A DNA stretch of 64,000 nt from Kitasatospora sp. NA04385 (GTDB taxonomy: Bacteria > Actinomycetota > Actinomycetes > Streptomycetales > Streptomycetaceae): positions 3,158,247 through 3,222,246 of the forward strand of contig NZ_CP054919.1 in assembly GCF_013364235.1 (NCBI RefSeq), read 5' to 3'. Positions within the stretch are counted from its first letter, which is position 1. Every line of letters starts with the position of its first letter. Below the pieces are notes generated by a model. The model was not told where the DNA came from and did no database searches. It saw only the letters and a list, made by a program, of their open reading frames with translations. Shown piece by piece: positions 18,859-35,728 of this stretch. Both the position numbers and the translations under genes were made by a program.

Positions 18859-21013
18859 CCCCCGACCGATCCGACTCCGACGAAGAACTCGACCCCCCGC
18901 TCCACGGCCTCCCGGACGCGACGACGGTCCCCGGCCCCGTCACCAACATCGGTGTCCTGGCCCACCACATCGGGTCCGTGGTGCACCAGGAGATCCGGCG
19001 CCGGGACGTCCTGGACGCCACCGAACTCCCACGGGACGCCCTGCTGCTCGCCCCGTACGTCGAGGTCGACGACTGGTCCGAGGGCCGAACGGCCGGGACC
19101 GCCTTCCTCGCACCGGGCGGAACCTCCGGTGTCCTGCTGGTCATAGCCAGGCGTGGCTGCGGATCGTCCACCTTCGTCCGCCGGCTGTGCGCCGATCACG
19201 CGTCCACGGCGACGGCGATCCTCGATCTGGAACCCGACTGGGACGCTCCCTCGGTGAGCCGCCTGCCCCTGGAGCCGCAGCGCGTCTACATCCTCGAACT
19301 GAAGAATCCCGGCACGGACCTCCCCGGCTCCGGCTTCCTCGACCGGCTCGCCGCGTTCGGCGAACAACTCCTGGCAGGGGGTTCACGGCTGATCGTCACG
19401 TTCACCGAGCAGTTGTGGGAATCCGTGGACGGCTGGCAGCACCCCCAGGTCCCGGTCGTCCACCTGCGCGCCGCTCCGGACCCGCAGCGGTTGGTCGAGG
19501 AGCACCTCAGGTCCCGGAAGCACCCGGCCGCAATCGCCTACGTCAGGACCGCTACGGCCCGGGCGCTGCTGCGCGGCATGAACGCGGTGGAAGCGACCCG
19601 GGCCGTGGAGACCGTCATCCGCCAGTGGGGCTCGGCCCCGACCGGGTCGGAGCAGCAGGCCGTCCTGTCCTGGCTGCCGCCCCTGGCGGGCCGTCGACGG
19701 AGCTCCGCTCCGCCCCCGGAGCAAGGGTTCGACCAGGAACTCGCCGCCCGGATCGAGTCCGCGCTCGGCGACTGGCGGATCGAGCTCGACAGGCTGTTCA
19801 ACGAGGCCGCCACCGGCCCGGGGAGCAGCAGCCTGTCCCTGCGTCTGCGCTGCCTGCTGGTCAGCCTGGTCGTCCACCGCACCGCACCCGCGCACACCAT
19901 CGACCAGGACGCGCTGGCGCTGGAGACCGCGCTGGTGCGGGCATCACCGGGAGGCTCCCACGGCGAGCCCACGGTGGCGACGCTCTTCTCCGGGCAGGGG
20001 CTGCGCTCCCGTCTGGCGGCGCTCTCCGCCCAGGTCGACCCGTACGACCAGGTGGTGTTCGACCGGTCCGGCTACACGGAGGCCGTCCTGGTCTACGTGT
20101 GGGACAACTTCCCCCAGATCCGCTCCGTCCTCCTCGACTGGCTCGTCCGCCTTCCCGTCCGCAACCGGACGGCCGCCAACCCGGCCGCCCGCGCCCTCGC
20201 GGAGCTGATCCTGCGCCACAAGGACATCGACCGGCTGGACGAGAGCCGACGGATCGCCGTGGAAGCCGGCCGGACCGCGCTGCTCGCCGAAGTCACCGGC
20301 CGGGTGCTGGCCGACGAGCACATGCGCCGGGGCGTCTGGCAGTTGATGACGGCCTGGGCCAAGTCCCAGAACGGTCCCGGCCAGGCCGTGATCGACATCT
20401 GCCGCCCCGTGCTCCTGGCCCCCGGAAGTCGCCCCGGCGACCGGCGCCTGGCCATGACCCGGCTCCGTCACCTGGCCCAGCACGCCGAGAACGGCCTGCG
20501 GGGGCGACTGCTCGCGCTGCTGGACGACCTCGCCGCAGAAGAACGGACCCTCCCGCTGCTGGTCGGCGAGGTCGACACCTGGCTCACCCGGGACCGGCCC
20601 GGCCACCTCGGCACGCTCTCCCTGTTGGCCCTGCTGAAGGTGCGCCAGGAGGGGGAGTCGGGGCCGTGGCTGCTCTCCACTCCCGCACCGCTGCCGGAGC
20701 GCCTGCTGACCCGGGGTCTCGCCGAACTCCTGGGGAACTTCCGCGATCATCCGGAGGCCGTCCCCCGCGCCGCCGGGTGGCTTCACCCGGTGCCCGAGGG
20801 AGAGGGCCTCGACCAGGTCCTCGACTGCCTTGCGGCCGCCCTCTCCGCCTCGGCCGAGGCGGACCCGTCCATGCACCTGATGTCCGCACTCACCGAAGCG
20901 GACTCCGACCCCGGCCGCCTCAGGAACCTGCTGTTCCAACGGATGCTCGCCGGAACGCCGCAGGGCGGCCACCCCGAGTGGGGTGGCCGCCCTGCGGTGC
21001 AGCCGGCGGAGGA

Positions 21014-21035
<22 letters not shown>
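18855..21035 (+). CDS. Large protein with degenerate P-loop, coupled to the cyclase-like gene
   Basis: 726 residues from a GTG overlapping the preceding stop. Residues 25-46 ([20 protein letters not shown]) resemble the short strand motif seen before some STAND ATPase modules. A P-loop-like turn at 97-106 ([10 protein letters not shown]) has serine where Walker A needs lysine; a Walker B-like strand RVYILEL is at 143-149. The rest is mostly helical and repeat-like. The last 25 codons are odd: residues 702-714 are the rpoC terminator hairpin read backwards, and the final 7 codons are antisense to the end of rpoC. The natural C-terminus may therefore have been lost when the cassette was placed here. 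Function unknown; possibly a scaffold or effector of the signalling module. Confidence 0.7.
20958..20997 (-). terminator. Terminator of rpoC, inside the convergent gene
   Basis: Perfect 18-bp stem (20958-20975 with 20980-20997) and a 4-base loop, 17 bases past the rpoC stop. It lies within the coding frame of the convergent 726-residue protein. It is symmetric enough to stop transcription in both directions. Confidence 0.8.
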
Positions 21036-24907
<3,872 letters not shown>

Positions 24908-24970
24908 TGGTCGTCAAGCCCTCTTTCGTGATTCGAGAGTCTGTCTGTTGGTCTGAGGGGGGCCTGGGGG

Positions 24971-25015
24971 CGGGCCGGCCCGGGGTCTTTGAAATCGGAC
25001 CCGCAGGCCGGCCCG
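24971..25015 (-). other. Hairpin in the rpoB-rpoC gap
   Basis: Outer arms of 10 bp (24971-24980 with 25006-25015) and inner arms of 5 bp (24983-24987 with 24998-25002) can form one interrupted stem. As rpoC is normally co-transcribed with rpoB, it is probably a processing or attenuation structure rather than a full stop. Confidence 0.5.
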
Positions 25016-25022
25016 GCCTCCG

Positions 25023-28496
<3,474 letters not shown>

Positions 28497-28633
28497 GAGG
28501 GGGGTCCTTCCGAGGGCTCGGAGCTCACTACGCGCATACCGGCCGGGCCTTGCCGAGGCGGAAAACCCCAGGTCAGGACAGGGACCACTCCGGGCGACGA
28601 GTCACGGAGCAGCTAACAGGCAGCGCAAAGGGA

Positions 28634-28685
28634 CAGTGTAGCCAAAGGCGACACTGCTAGCAAGCCCTGATTCGGAGACCGAATC
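28634..28685. promoter_or_regulatory. Two hairpins upstream of rpoB
   Basis: Within the 620-base gap between rplL and rpoB, two short dyads stand 12 bases apart: 28634-28656 (CAGTGT and ACACTG arms with a GCC/GGC inner pair) and 28669-28685 (GATTCGG, AGA loop, CCGAATC). They fall 140-190 bases before rpoB, in its likely leader or promoter region. Apart from these and the rplL terminator, no other element was recognised in 28497-29117. Confidence 0.45.
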
Positions 28686-29049
28686 GGACGCTCCTCCCGT
28701 ACAACCGACAACCCGGGCAGTGATCCCTCACCGGCCGGGCCGTCGCACCCACTTCTGCGTCACCGGGAACCTTCCCAGCGCCGCCCCCGAATATGCATCG
28801 GCGGCGGTACCGCTTGGGCACGCGCCTTGAGAATCGCGCGCCGCGTGCTGTTCGTCAAGGCCCGCACCAGGGTGTGGACCTCGCACTGCCCATCGTCCGG
28901 ACCGCGCCCCGCGTTACACGCTGCCTGCGCACGGGGGCCGACGGACAGCGATCACCCTACCCCCGGGCCCCGACAGGAGCCGATTCCGCCTTGGGCCATC
29001 GGGAGCAACCCGGAACCCGGCCGCCGCGGCCGGGCCCGGAACGCAAGCA

Positions 29050-29087
29050 GGCCGGGCCGGCCACCCCGAAGGGTGGCCGGCCCGGCC
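29050..29087 (-). terminator. Terminator or attenuator after rplL
   Basis: Perfect 17-bp stem (29050-29066 with 29071-29087) and a CGAA tetraloop, 30 bases past the rplL stop. It would limit readthrough from the rplJL operon into rpoBC. Confidence 0.8.
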
Positions 29088-29117
29088 GGAAGAGAACCTC
29101 TCAGCGAGAGGAACGGG

Positions 29118-29501
29118 TCACTTGACGGTGACCTTGGCGCCCGCGCCCTCGAGCTGGGCCTTCGCCTTCTCGGCGACGTCCTTGGCGACCTTCTCCAGAA
29201 CCTTCGCACCGGCGGTGTCGACGAGGTCCTTGGCCTCCTTCAGGCCGAGGGAGGTGAGGGCGCGCACCTCCTTGATGACCTGGATCTTCTTGTCGCCGGC
29301 ACCGTCGAGGATGACGTCGAACTCGTCCTGCTCCTCGACGGCCTCGGCGGCGGCCGGGCCGGCACCGGCGGCGACGGCGGCGACCGGCGCGGCGGCGGTG
29401 ACGTCGAACTTCTCCTCGAACGCCTTCACGAACTCGGAGAGCTCGATCAGGGTCATGCCCTCGAACTGCTCGAGCAGGTCCTCGGTGCTGAGCTTCGCCA
29501 T
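29118..29501 (-). CDS. rplL: 50S ribosomal protein L7/L12
   Basis: 127 residues, normal length. L7/L12 dimers form the flexible stalk that recruits translation factors. The N-terminal dimer domain [20 protein letters not shown], an alanine-rich hinge (about 37-60) and the C-terminal factor-binding domain ([20 protein letters not shown]) are all visible. Follows rplJ. Confidence 0.97.
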   Translation of the reverse strand: MAKLSTEDLLEQFEGMTLIELSEFVKAFEEKFDVTAAAPVAAVAAGAGPAAAEAVEEQDEFDVILDGAGDKKIQVIKEVRALTSLGLKEAKDLVDTAGAKVLEKVAKDVAEKAKAQLEGAGAKVTVK

Positions 29502-29584
29502 GATTGGCGTCCTTCCACTAAATCGGCAGGTGCCGGATGTACGGGTTGGCGGGCGTGCTTACGGGCCCGCTGGGACGGGAGTGG

Positions 29585-30139
29585 TTACTCCGCGTCCTCG
29601 GCGGGAGCCGGAGTACCGGCACCGCCCTGCTCGACCTTCTCGCGCAGCGCCTCGACGGTGCGAACGAGCTTGGACGGGAGCGCCTGGAACACGGCGGCAG
29701 CCTGGGAGGGCTTGGCCTTCAGGGCACCCGCCAGCTTGGCGAGCAGCACCTCGCGGGACTCGAGGTCCGCGAGCTTCTTGATCTCATCGGCGGACAGCGC
29801 CTTACCGTCAAGGACACCGCCCTTGATGATGAGAGCAGGGTTCTCCTTGGCGAAGTCACGCAGAGCCTTCGCCGACTCCACCGGGTCACCGGTGACGAAG
29901 GCGACAGCCGTCGGACCGGCGAACAGGTCGTCCAGCTCGGAGATCCCGGCCTCGTTGGCCGCGATCTTGGTCAGCGTGTTCTTCACCACGGCGTAATCGG
30001 CGTTGCCGCCGAGCGAGCGACGAAGCGTCTTCAGCTGCTTCACCGTGAGACCGCGGTACTCGGTCAGAACGGCGGCGCTGGAGGCACGGAACTTGTCCGT
30101 GATCTCGGCGACGTCGGCAGCCTTGTCGGGCCTGGCCAT
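29585..30139 (-). CDS. rplJ: 50S ribosomal protein L10
   Basis: 184 residues from an ATG at 30139 preceded by AAGGAGGCG. L10 is the stalk base that carries L7/L12 dimers and usually controls its own mRNA. The protein begins [18 protein letters not shown] and has the [20 protein letters not shown] helix typical of L10. The C-terminus is rich in Ala, Glu and Pro. A structured leader lies just upstream. Confidence 0.96.
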   Translation of the reverse strand: MARPDKAADVAEITDKFRASSAAVLTEYRGLTVKQLKTLRRSLGGNADYAVVKNTLTKIAANEAGISELDDLFAGPTAVAFVTGDPVESAKALRDFAKENPALIIKGGVLDGKALSADEIKKLADLESREVLLAKLAGALKAKPSQAAAVFQALPSKLVRTVEALREKVEQGGAGTPAPAEDAE

Positions 30140-30227
30140 AGGCTTACGCCTCCTTCCGTGATGTCGAAGTCGGGCCGACCTTCGAGAAGTCGACCATCCA
30201 ACGCCGCGGACCCCAGGAAGCGAAGAA

Positions 30228-30400
30228 GCCCCGGCGCGCAGGCACCGGGGCTCGCAATGACCTCGACGGACCGTGAACGGCCCGGAGATCTCCACTCTGC
30301 TCCACAACCTGCGCGGGCGACCCGCAACGGGTGCGGATCCTTCGGTGCCGTCCTCCCTCGCGGGGCACGGCGACAACCAGCGGTCTTTGGCTCGGCCAGC
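30228..30400 (-). ncRNA. Probable L10 ribosomal protein leader with attenuator
   Basis: On the minus strand the leader opens with CCAAAGACCGCTGG and continues with a GTGCC...GGCAC stem followed by CGAAGGA, features I associate with the bacterial L10 leader, where L10 (with L12) binds its own message. A terminator-like hairpin (30228-30234 with 30245-30251) followed by TTCTTCGCTTCC lies about 90 bases before rplJ. The assignment rests on remembered motif shape, not on a covariance search. Confidence 0.55.
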
Positions 30401-30432
30401 CTAACCGGGCCGGACGGGTTTGACCAAATCGG

Positions 30433-31236
30433 CTAGGGGAAGGGCGGCGGGCTGGCCCCGGTGCCGGGTGCGGTGTCGGCCTCGGCGGGGGCCTGGACCG
30501 AGAGCGAGGAGCTGCCGAACTCGGTGTAGTCCACGGTGTCGACCTCGGCGGCGGCCCGGCGCAGCCGCACCACCTGGTCGCTGTCGTCGAGCCACAGGTC
30601 GAGCACCACGTCGCCGGGACCGAGCGCGGACTCCAGCGCCCGCTGCCGGGCCGGGTCGAGCTGGGTCTGCGCGGCGGCGTACCGGGCGGCGGTGGTGGTG
30701 ATCCGGTAGTGCTCGGCGGTGGTGTCGAGCAGCTTCTCCTCGCCGACCAGCTGCGGGTCGGGGTCGGCGGCGGCCGCGGCGACCGCGACCACCGGGCTGA
30801 GCCGGTCGATCAGGTCGGTGTACGGGATCCGGCCGGTGGAGAACTTCTGCCAGTGCGGGCCGCCCAGCCGGGCCGCGCTCGCCGGGTCGCCGCCCAGGTA
30901 GGCGGAGGTGTCCAGTACCACCAGCATCTCGTCGTCCGCGTCGCCCTGGTACTTCAGCACCGTCTTGGGCGCCCAGAACAGCGCGCCCTTGGCGCCCTCG
31001 CCGGCCAGCACCGCGGTGTACTCGGCCCGCCGGGCGTCGTGCAGCACCAGCTGGGCGGAGAGCATCACCCCGTGCGGGGAGCGGTCGGTGGGGCTGGGCT
31101 GCGCGGTGGACGGGGAGGCGCTGGTGGAGGAGGCGCCGCCGTCGGGGGTCTTCCCGGAGGAGCCGCAGCCGGTGGCCGTCCCGGCGAGCAGCGCGGCCGC
31201 CAGGAGGGCCGCGGCCCAACGTGCCGGTGCCGCCAT
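30433..31236 (-). CDS. LppX/LprG-like lipoprotein
   Basis: 267 residues from an ATG at 31236 with GGAGGCGGAG upstream. A signal peptide ends in a lipobox (LLAGTATGC at about residues 15-23), followed by a Ser/Thr/Pro-rich linker. The body resembles the LppX/LprAFG group of actinobacterial lipoproteins (HWQKFSTGRIPYTDLIDRLS, EHYRITTTAARYA and VVLDLWLDDSDQVVRLR are typical strands), which bind lipids or assist envelope export. Paralogous to the next gene. The role here is inferred from the fold only. Confidence 0.75.
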   Translation of the reverse strand: MAAPARWAAALLAAALLAGTATGCGSSGKTPDGGASSTSASPSTAQPSPTDRSPHGVMLSAQLVLHDARRAEYTAVLAGEGAKGALFWAPKTVLKYQGDADDEMLVVLDTSAYLGGDPASAARLGGPHWQKFSTGRIPYTDLIDRLSPVVAVAAAAADPDPQLVGEEKLLDTTAEHYRITTTAARYAAAQTQLDPARQRALESALGPGDVVLDLWLDDSDQVVRLRRAAAEVDTVDYTEFGSSSLSVQAPAEADTAPGTGASPPPFP

Positions 31237-31342
31237 CGCTCCGCCTCCTGCCGCCTCGCCGCCGCCTCGACCCCTCACCATGCCATGCGGACCGCCCGGC
31301 CCCGGAGTCGCCCCCGGGAACGGGCGGGCCGCCGGCTCACGA

Positions 31343-32176
31343 CTACTGCTGCAGCAGGTCCCCGAGCTTGAAGACCTCGTCGGGGCCAGGAGCCGGGGTG
31401 ACCTTGACCGTGCCCAGGCCGCCGTAGGTGACCGTCGCGGGCTTGCCGCCCGCGTCGGCCGAGGGGTCGATGACGGACTGCTGGACCAGCTCGCCCTTGC
31501 CGTTGATCCACAGCTCGGTGACGACGGTCGCGCCGTCCTTCTTGATCTCGGTCAGCACCTGGTCCTTGAGGGCGCCTTCGATCTTCATCTTGGCGACCAG
31601 GTCCTCCGCCTTGATCTCGCTGCGGTAGTGCGTGGTGCTCTGGCCCGCGACGGTCTCGGTGCCGACCAGGGTGGCGGTGGGCGCGGCGGCGGCCAGCTGG
31701 ACGCCCGGGTTCATCGCCTGCATCGTCGCGGTGATGGAGGCCGCCTCGTCCGAGCTGTCCGACGCGTCGATCACCATCCACTTCCTGCCCTTGGCCGCGG
31801 CGGCCATGTCGGGGGTGGCGCCGACGTACATCTGGCCGTCGGCGAAGAGGACCTTGACCTCCTGGCCCTCCTCCGTGGTGTTCATCAGGAAGGACCCGGG
31901 GTCCTTCCAGACGTAGTCGATGCTGCCCTTGACGTCGACGCCCTCGAGGGACAGCTTGGCACTGCCGGCCTTCTCCATCACCACGGCGGAGGCGAGCAGG
32001 GCCTCCTTGGGGGCGAGCTTCGTCCCGCCCTTGCCCGCTCCGGCGCCCTCGGCGGAGGCGGAGGCGGAGGAACCGCCCTTGGCCTCGGTCGAACCGCCGC
32101 CCGAGCCGGAGCTGCTGCAGGCGGTCAGGGCGCCGGCGGCCAGGCAGGCCACGGCGAGGGTACGCAGTGCGCGCAC
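31343..32176 (-). CDS. LppX/LprG-like lipoprotein
   Basis: 277 residues from a GTG start. Signal peptide with lipobox LTACS near residue 20 and a Gly/Ser-rich linker. The body has the LppX/LprG pattern: KLSLEGVDVKGSIDYVWKD near the start, then GRKWMVIDASD, GQSTTHYRSEIKAEDL and TELWINGKGELVQQ. It should sit on the outer face of the membrane. It lies between the rplKA operon terminator and its paralogue, with about 106 bases between the two, so they may be transcribed separately. Confidence 0.78.
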   Translation of the reverse strand: MRALRTLAVACLAAGALTACSSSGSGGGSTEAKGGSSASASAEGAGAGKGGTKLAPKEALLASAVVMEKAGSAKLSLEGVDVKGSIDYVWKDPGSFLMNTTEEGQEVKVLFADGQMYVGATPDMAAAAKGRKWMVIDASDSSDEAASITATMQAMNPGVQLAAAAPTATLVGTETVAGQSTTHYRSEIKAEDLVAKMKIEGALKDQVLTEIKKDGATVVTELWINGKGELVQQSVIDPSADAGGKPATVTYGGLGTVKVTPAPGPDEVFKLGDLLQQ

Positions 32177-32268
32177 GGGAGGTCCCCCTCTGATCGGATT
32201 CTCATCTCAACTACGGGCCGGACTCTACCGAACCGCCCGGAGCGCCGCGCAAACCCTTTCCGGACGCC

Positions 32269-32304
32269 GACGGGCCCGCACCCCCGGAGGGGTGCGGGCC
32301 CGTC
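32269..32304 (-). terminator. Terminator of the rplKA operon
   Basis: Perfect 16-bp stem (32269-32284 with 32289-32304) and a CGGA loop, 34 bases past the rplA stop codon. Confidence 0.82.
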
Positions 32305-32337
32305 AGAGCGTTGACCGCAGGGGGAACTGACTCGGGG

Positions 32338-33060
32338 TCAGACCGCCGCCGGGTCCTCCTCGACGAGGAGGTTGCGGGTGCGGTTCGGGTCCACCTGGAT
32401 GCCGGGGCCGATGGTGGTGGAGAAGGCGACCTTCTTCAGGTAGCGGCCCTTGGCGGCGGACGGCTTGGCCCGGAGGACCTCGTCGAGCGCGGCGGCGTAG
32501 TTCTCGACCAGCTGCTCGTCGGAGAACGAGGTCTTGCCGATGATCAGGTGCAGGTTCGAGTGCTTGTCGACGCGGAACTCGATCTTGCCGCCCTTGATGT
32601 CGTTGACGGCCTTGGCGACGTCCGGGGTCACGGTGCCGGTCTTCGGGTTCGGCATCAGGCCACGGGGACCGAGCACGCGGCCCAGGCGGCCGACCTTGCC
32701 CATCAGGTCCGGGGTGGCGACGACGGCGTCGAAGTCCAGACGACCCTTGGCGACCTCGTCGATCAGCTCGTCGGAGCCGACGATGTCGGCGCCCGCGGCA
32801 CGCGCGGCCTCGGCACGCTCACCGTTCGCGAAGACCAGGACCCGAGCGGTCTTACCGGTGCCGTGCGGGAGGATGACGGTGCTGCGGACCATCTGGTCGG
32901 CCTTGCGCGGGTCGACGCCCAGACGCATGGCGACCTCGACGGTGCCGTCGAACTTGCTGGTGGAGGTCGCCTTGGCGAGGCGGACGGCCTCGAGCGGGGC
33001 GTAGATCCGGGCGCGGTCGACCTGGGCGTCCGCGGCCTTGAGGGCCTTGCTGCGCTTCAC
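32338..33060 (-). CDS. rplA: 50S ribosomal protein L1
   Basis: 240 residues, standard size, from a GTG at 33060. L1 forms the mobile stalk near the E site and represses its own operon in many bacteria. It begins [20 protein letters not shown] and has the signature [14 protein letters not shown]. Follows rplK by 77 bases. Confidence 0.97.
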   Translation of the reverse strand: MKRSKALKAADAQVDRARIYAPLEAVRLAKATSTSKFDGTVEVAMRLGVDPRKADQMVRSTVILPHGTGKTARVLVFANGERAEAARAAGADIVGSDELIDEVAKGRLDFDAVVATPDLMGKVGRLGRVLGPRGLMPNPKTGTVTPDVAKAVNDIKGGKIEFRVDKHSNLHLIIGKTSFSDEQLVENYAAALDEVLRAKPSAAKGRYLKKVAFSTTIGPGIQVDPNRTRNLLVEEDPAAV

Positions 33061-33137
33061 TGCTGCTCCTGGTGGTTAATGGAGTTCGTGGTGGGAACGG
33101 GCCGCGCTGGCCCTACCACGGAGGACGTACGGGCTGG

Positions 33138-33572
33138 TCAGCCCTCGACGGTGATGCCCATCGACCGGGCGGTGCCGGCGATGATCTTCTCCGCCGCGTC
33201 CAGGTCGTTGGCGTTCAGGTCGGGCATCTTGGTGGTGGCGATCTCGCGCACCTGGGCCGAGGTCAGCTTGGCGACCTTGGTCTTGTGCGGCTCCTTGGAG
33301 CCCTTGTCGATGCCCGCGGCCTTCAGGATGAGGCGAGCGGCCGGCGGGGTCTTCGTGACGAAGGTGAAGGAGCGGTCGTCGTAGACCGTGATCTCCACCG
33401 GCACGATCATGCCGCGCTGCGACTCGGTGGCCGCGTTGTACGCCTTGCAGAACTCCATGATGTTGACACCGTGCTGACCGAGCGCGGGGCCGACCGGCGG
33501 GGCCGGGTTGGCCGCACCGGCGTTGATCTGGAGCTTGATGAGCCCCGTGACCTTCTTCTTCTTGGGAGGCAT
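33138..33572 (-). CDS. rplK: 50S ribosomal protein L11
   Basis: 144 residues from the ATG at 33572, the family start [19 protein letters not shown]; the open frame upstream is not part of the protein. L11 sits in the GTPase-associated centre, is needed for RelA-dependent ppGpp synthesis, and is the thiostrepton target region. The C-terminal motif [12 protein letters not shown] is complete. Confidence 0.97.
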
Positions 33573-33687
33573 GTCTCTCCGGGTCCTTCCGAGAGGTGAT
33601 TGCTGATGTGCCCGGCCCCGGGGCGAAACCCGACCGCCAGGACACACATCGGACCAGGCTAACTGGTGAGGCGGTGCGGAACCAAAA

Positions 33688-33726
33688 CGGTGCCGGGGCG
33701 GAGGCTCTCGCCCCGCCCCGGCACCG
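33688..33726 (-). terminator. Terminator of nusG
   Basis: A 13-bp perfect stem (33688-33700 with 33714-33726) that on the minus strand is followed at once by TTTTGG. A classical intrinsic terminator that separates secE-nusG from rplKA. Confidence 0.85.
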
Positions 33727-33738
33727 GTCCGCCGTGGG

Positions 33739-34656
33739 TCAGTTCTTCTGGATCTGGTCGAAGGAGAGCTCGACCGGGGTCTCCCGGCCGAAGATCTCCA
33801 CCAGGCCCTTGACCTTCTTCGAGTCGGGGTTGATCTCGTTGATGGTCGCCTGCAGGGTCGCGAACGGGCCGTCGGTGACGGTGACCGAGTCGCCGACCTC
33901 GAAGTCCAGCACCTGCACCTCGACCGGGCGCACCGGCGAGGCCTTGCCGGCCTCCTTGGCGGCGGCGCGCTCCACGTCGGGGGCGAGCATCTTGACGACC
34001 TCGTCCAGGGTCAGCGGGTACGGGTCGTAGGCGTTGCCGACGAAGCCGGTGACACCGGGGGTGTTGCGCACGACGCCCCAGGACTCCGGGGTGAGGTCCA
34101 TCCGGACCAGCACGTAGCCGGGGAGCTTGTTCTGCCGGATGGTCTTGCGGTCGCCGTTCTTGATCTGGACGACCTCCTCCTGCGGAACCTGGGACTCGAA
34201 GATGTAGTCCTCGACGTTCAGCGAGACGGAGCGCTGCTCCAGGTTCTGCTTCACCCGGTTCTCGTAGCCGGCGTAGGTGTGGATCACGTACCACTCGCCG
34301 GGGGCACGGCGCAGCTGCTCGCGGAACTCGGCGACCGGGTCGCTCTCGACCTCCTCGACCGGCTCGGCGTCCTCGGCGTCCTCGACGGCCTCGGCGGCCT
34401 CCTCGGCGAGGGCCTCCTCGGCGGCGGCGTCGGCCTCGTCCACCTCGTGCACGGCGGCGGCCTCGGCCGGCTCGCCCGCCTCCAGCTCGTCGGCGGCCTC
34501 GACCTCGTCCTCCTCGCCGTCCGCCTCGTCCACGATCTCCTCGGCGGTCTCGACGTCGGCAGCTTCGACGTCGGCAGCCTCGGCCGCGTCCGGCTCGGCG
34601 GCGACATCCGCCTCGCGGACGGTCTCGTCGGCGTCGTACAGGGGGGACTCAGACAC
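33739..34656 (-). CDS. nusG: Transcription termination/antitermination protein NusG
   Basis: 305 residues from a GTG at 34656. The NGN domain begins near residue 120 ([20 protein letters not shown]) and the KOW domain is near 250-270 ([20 protein letters not shown]). NusG binds RNA polymerase and links it to Rho or ribosomes. The first 110 residues are a strongly acidic Ala/Glu/Asp-rich extension, as in other Streptomyces NusG proteins but not in E. coli. Follows secE. Confidence 0.97.
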   Translation of the reverse strand: MSESPLYDADETVREADVAAEPDAAEAADVEAADVETAEEIVDEADGEEDEVEAADELEAGEPAEAAAVHEVDEADAAAEEALAEEAAEAVEDAEDAEPVEEVESDPVAEFREQLRRAPGEWYVIHTYAGYENRVKQNLEQRSVSLNVEDYIFESQVPQEEVVQIKNGDRKTIRQNKLPGYVLVRMDLTPESWGVVRNTPGVTGFVGNAYDPYPLTLDEVVKMLAPDVERAAAKEAGKASPVRPVEVQVLDFEVGDSVTVTDGPFATLQATINEINPDSKKVKGLVEIFGRETPVELSFDQIQKN

Positions 34657-34744
34657 GGTCGCTGCTTCTTTCCTGGTTGTGGAACGGATACCTCAACAGT
34701 ACCGACTCAACGGTAGTCGCCCGTGGCCCTTCGCGCCGACAGCT

Positions 34745-34775
34745 CGACCCGGGCCGAAGAGTTCGGCCCGGGTCG
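34745..34775 (-). other. Hairpin between secE and nusG
   Basis: A perfect 14-bp stem (34745-34758 with 34762-34775) with a 3-base loop lies 60 bases past the secE stop. No T tract follows. It may act as a partial terminator or RNA processing site that sets the ratio of secE to nusG message. Confidence 0.55.
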
Positions 34776-34835
34776 GGGTGGAGTATTCGGTGCGGGACCT
34801 GCGGCGATCCCTGCGGGGTTTTGCCGGATCGGGCG

Positions 34836-35204
34836 TCAGCCGAAGACCCAGAAGGCACCCTTCGCGAAGACCCAGTCGAGACCGGCGACCAGCAGCATCA
34901 GCACGATCACGAAGGTCACCACGACGGTGGTGTACTGGATCAGCTGGCTGCGGGTGGGCCAGACCACCTTGCGGAGCTCGGCGATGATCTGGCGGTAGAA
35001 GATCGCGATCCGGGCGAACAGGCCCTTCTTGGCCCGCTTGCCGGACTTCTTGCCGCCCTCGCTCCCGGCCGCCTTGTTGGCGCGCCGGCGCTCGCGCCGG
35101 GACAGCTTGCCGTCCTCGGTGCTGGTGGTCTCGTCCGCGGCGCCTTCGGCCCCCTCGGGGTTGCCGCTCTCAGGCGTTGCGGTGGAGCCCGTGGTCTCCG
35201 TCAC
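34836..35204 (-). CDS. secE: Preprotein translocase subunit SecE
   Basis: 122 residues from a GTG at 35204. SecE clamps SecY in the membrane channel. The conserved amphipathic helix and single membrane span (FYRQIIAELRKVVWPTRSQL, then a hydrophobic run) are at residues 68-110. The N-terminal 60 residues are a charged extension common in actinobacteria. It lies between tRNA-Trp and nusG, a widely conserved order. Confidence 0.95.
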   Translation of the reverse strand: MTETTGSTATPESGNPEGAEGAADETTSTEDGKLSRRERRRANKAAGSEGGKKSGKRAKKGLFARIAIFYRQIIAELRKVVWPTRSQLIQYTTVVVTFVIVLMLLVAGLDWVFAKGAFWVFG

Positions 35205-35296
35205 TCGTCCTCACCTGAATCCCGGTCCTGCGGAGGTCCGTGCCTGGTGCACGGGCGATCCGGCGAAAGCTGTGCTGGGTGGGGCCCTCTCCGCAT

Positions 35297-35330
35297 CAAG
35301 CCCGCTCGCTCTGCGGAGCGAACGGGCTTG
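35297..35330 (-). other. Hairpin between tRNA-Trp and secE
   Basis: Outer arms CAAGCCCG and CGGGCTTG (35297-35304 with 35323-35330), with an inner CGCTC/GAGCG pair, form a stable stem just downstream of tRNA-Trp. It may help 3' processing of the tRNA or act as a partial terminator. Confidence 0.5.
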
Positions 35331-35345
35331 GCACGGATCGAGCAG

Positions 35346-35418
35346 CAGGGCACGAGGGACTCGAACCCCCAACCGCCGGTTTTGGAGACCGGTGCTCTAC
35401 CAATTGAGCTAGTGCCCT
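35346..35418 (-). tRNA. tRNA-Trp (CCA)
   Basis: 73 bases fold as a cloverleaf: 7-bp acceptor AGGGCAC/GTGCCCT, D arm GCTC...GAGC, anticodon loop CTCCAAA with CCA, and T arm with GGTTCGAACCC. Discriminator base G, as expected for Trp. CCA is not encoded. Confidence 0.95.
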
Positions 35419-35592
35419 ACGGAACCTCGCGGTTCCGGCGCGGCCCCCAACCTACCGCATCCACCCGGCCGTGTGGTGTACCCGGCCGAAGGATCCGCAC
35501 TTCGGGAGCCATCGAGCAGTGAGTGTACGGGTTCTTCGCCGATTGGTCGAACCTCATTCACCGAGATCCACATTCGCCGACTTTCGACGCCC

Positions 35593-35642
35593 TCCGCCCG
35601 AGATCCTCCGGCTCCGATCACCGTCCGCCCGAGATCGTCCGG
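35593..35642 (+). repeat. 19-bp direct repeats upstream of the aminotransferase
   Basis: Two copies of TCCGCCCGAGATCSTCCGG (35593-35611 and 35624-35642), one mismatch, 31 bases apart, lie about 90-135 bases before the aminotransferase start. Three helical turns apart, they could be tandem operator sites. The rest of the 35419-35728 gap holds a GGAACC/GGTTCC hairpin (35421-35436) next to the tRNA and no gene. Confidence 0.5.
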
Positions 35643-35728
35643 AGCCGCGGGACGGATGCTGGAACGCCCGGGTGCGCGTGCCGGAACGGCGATGACCGCC
35701 GCCCGTGCGGTCTGGGAACATTCAACGC

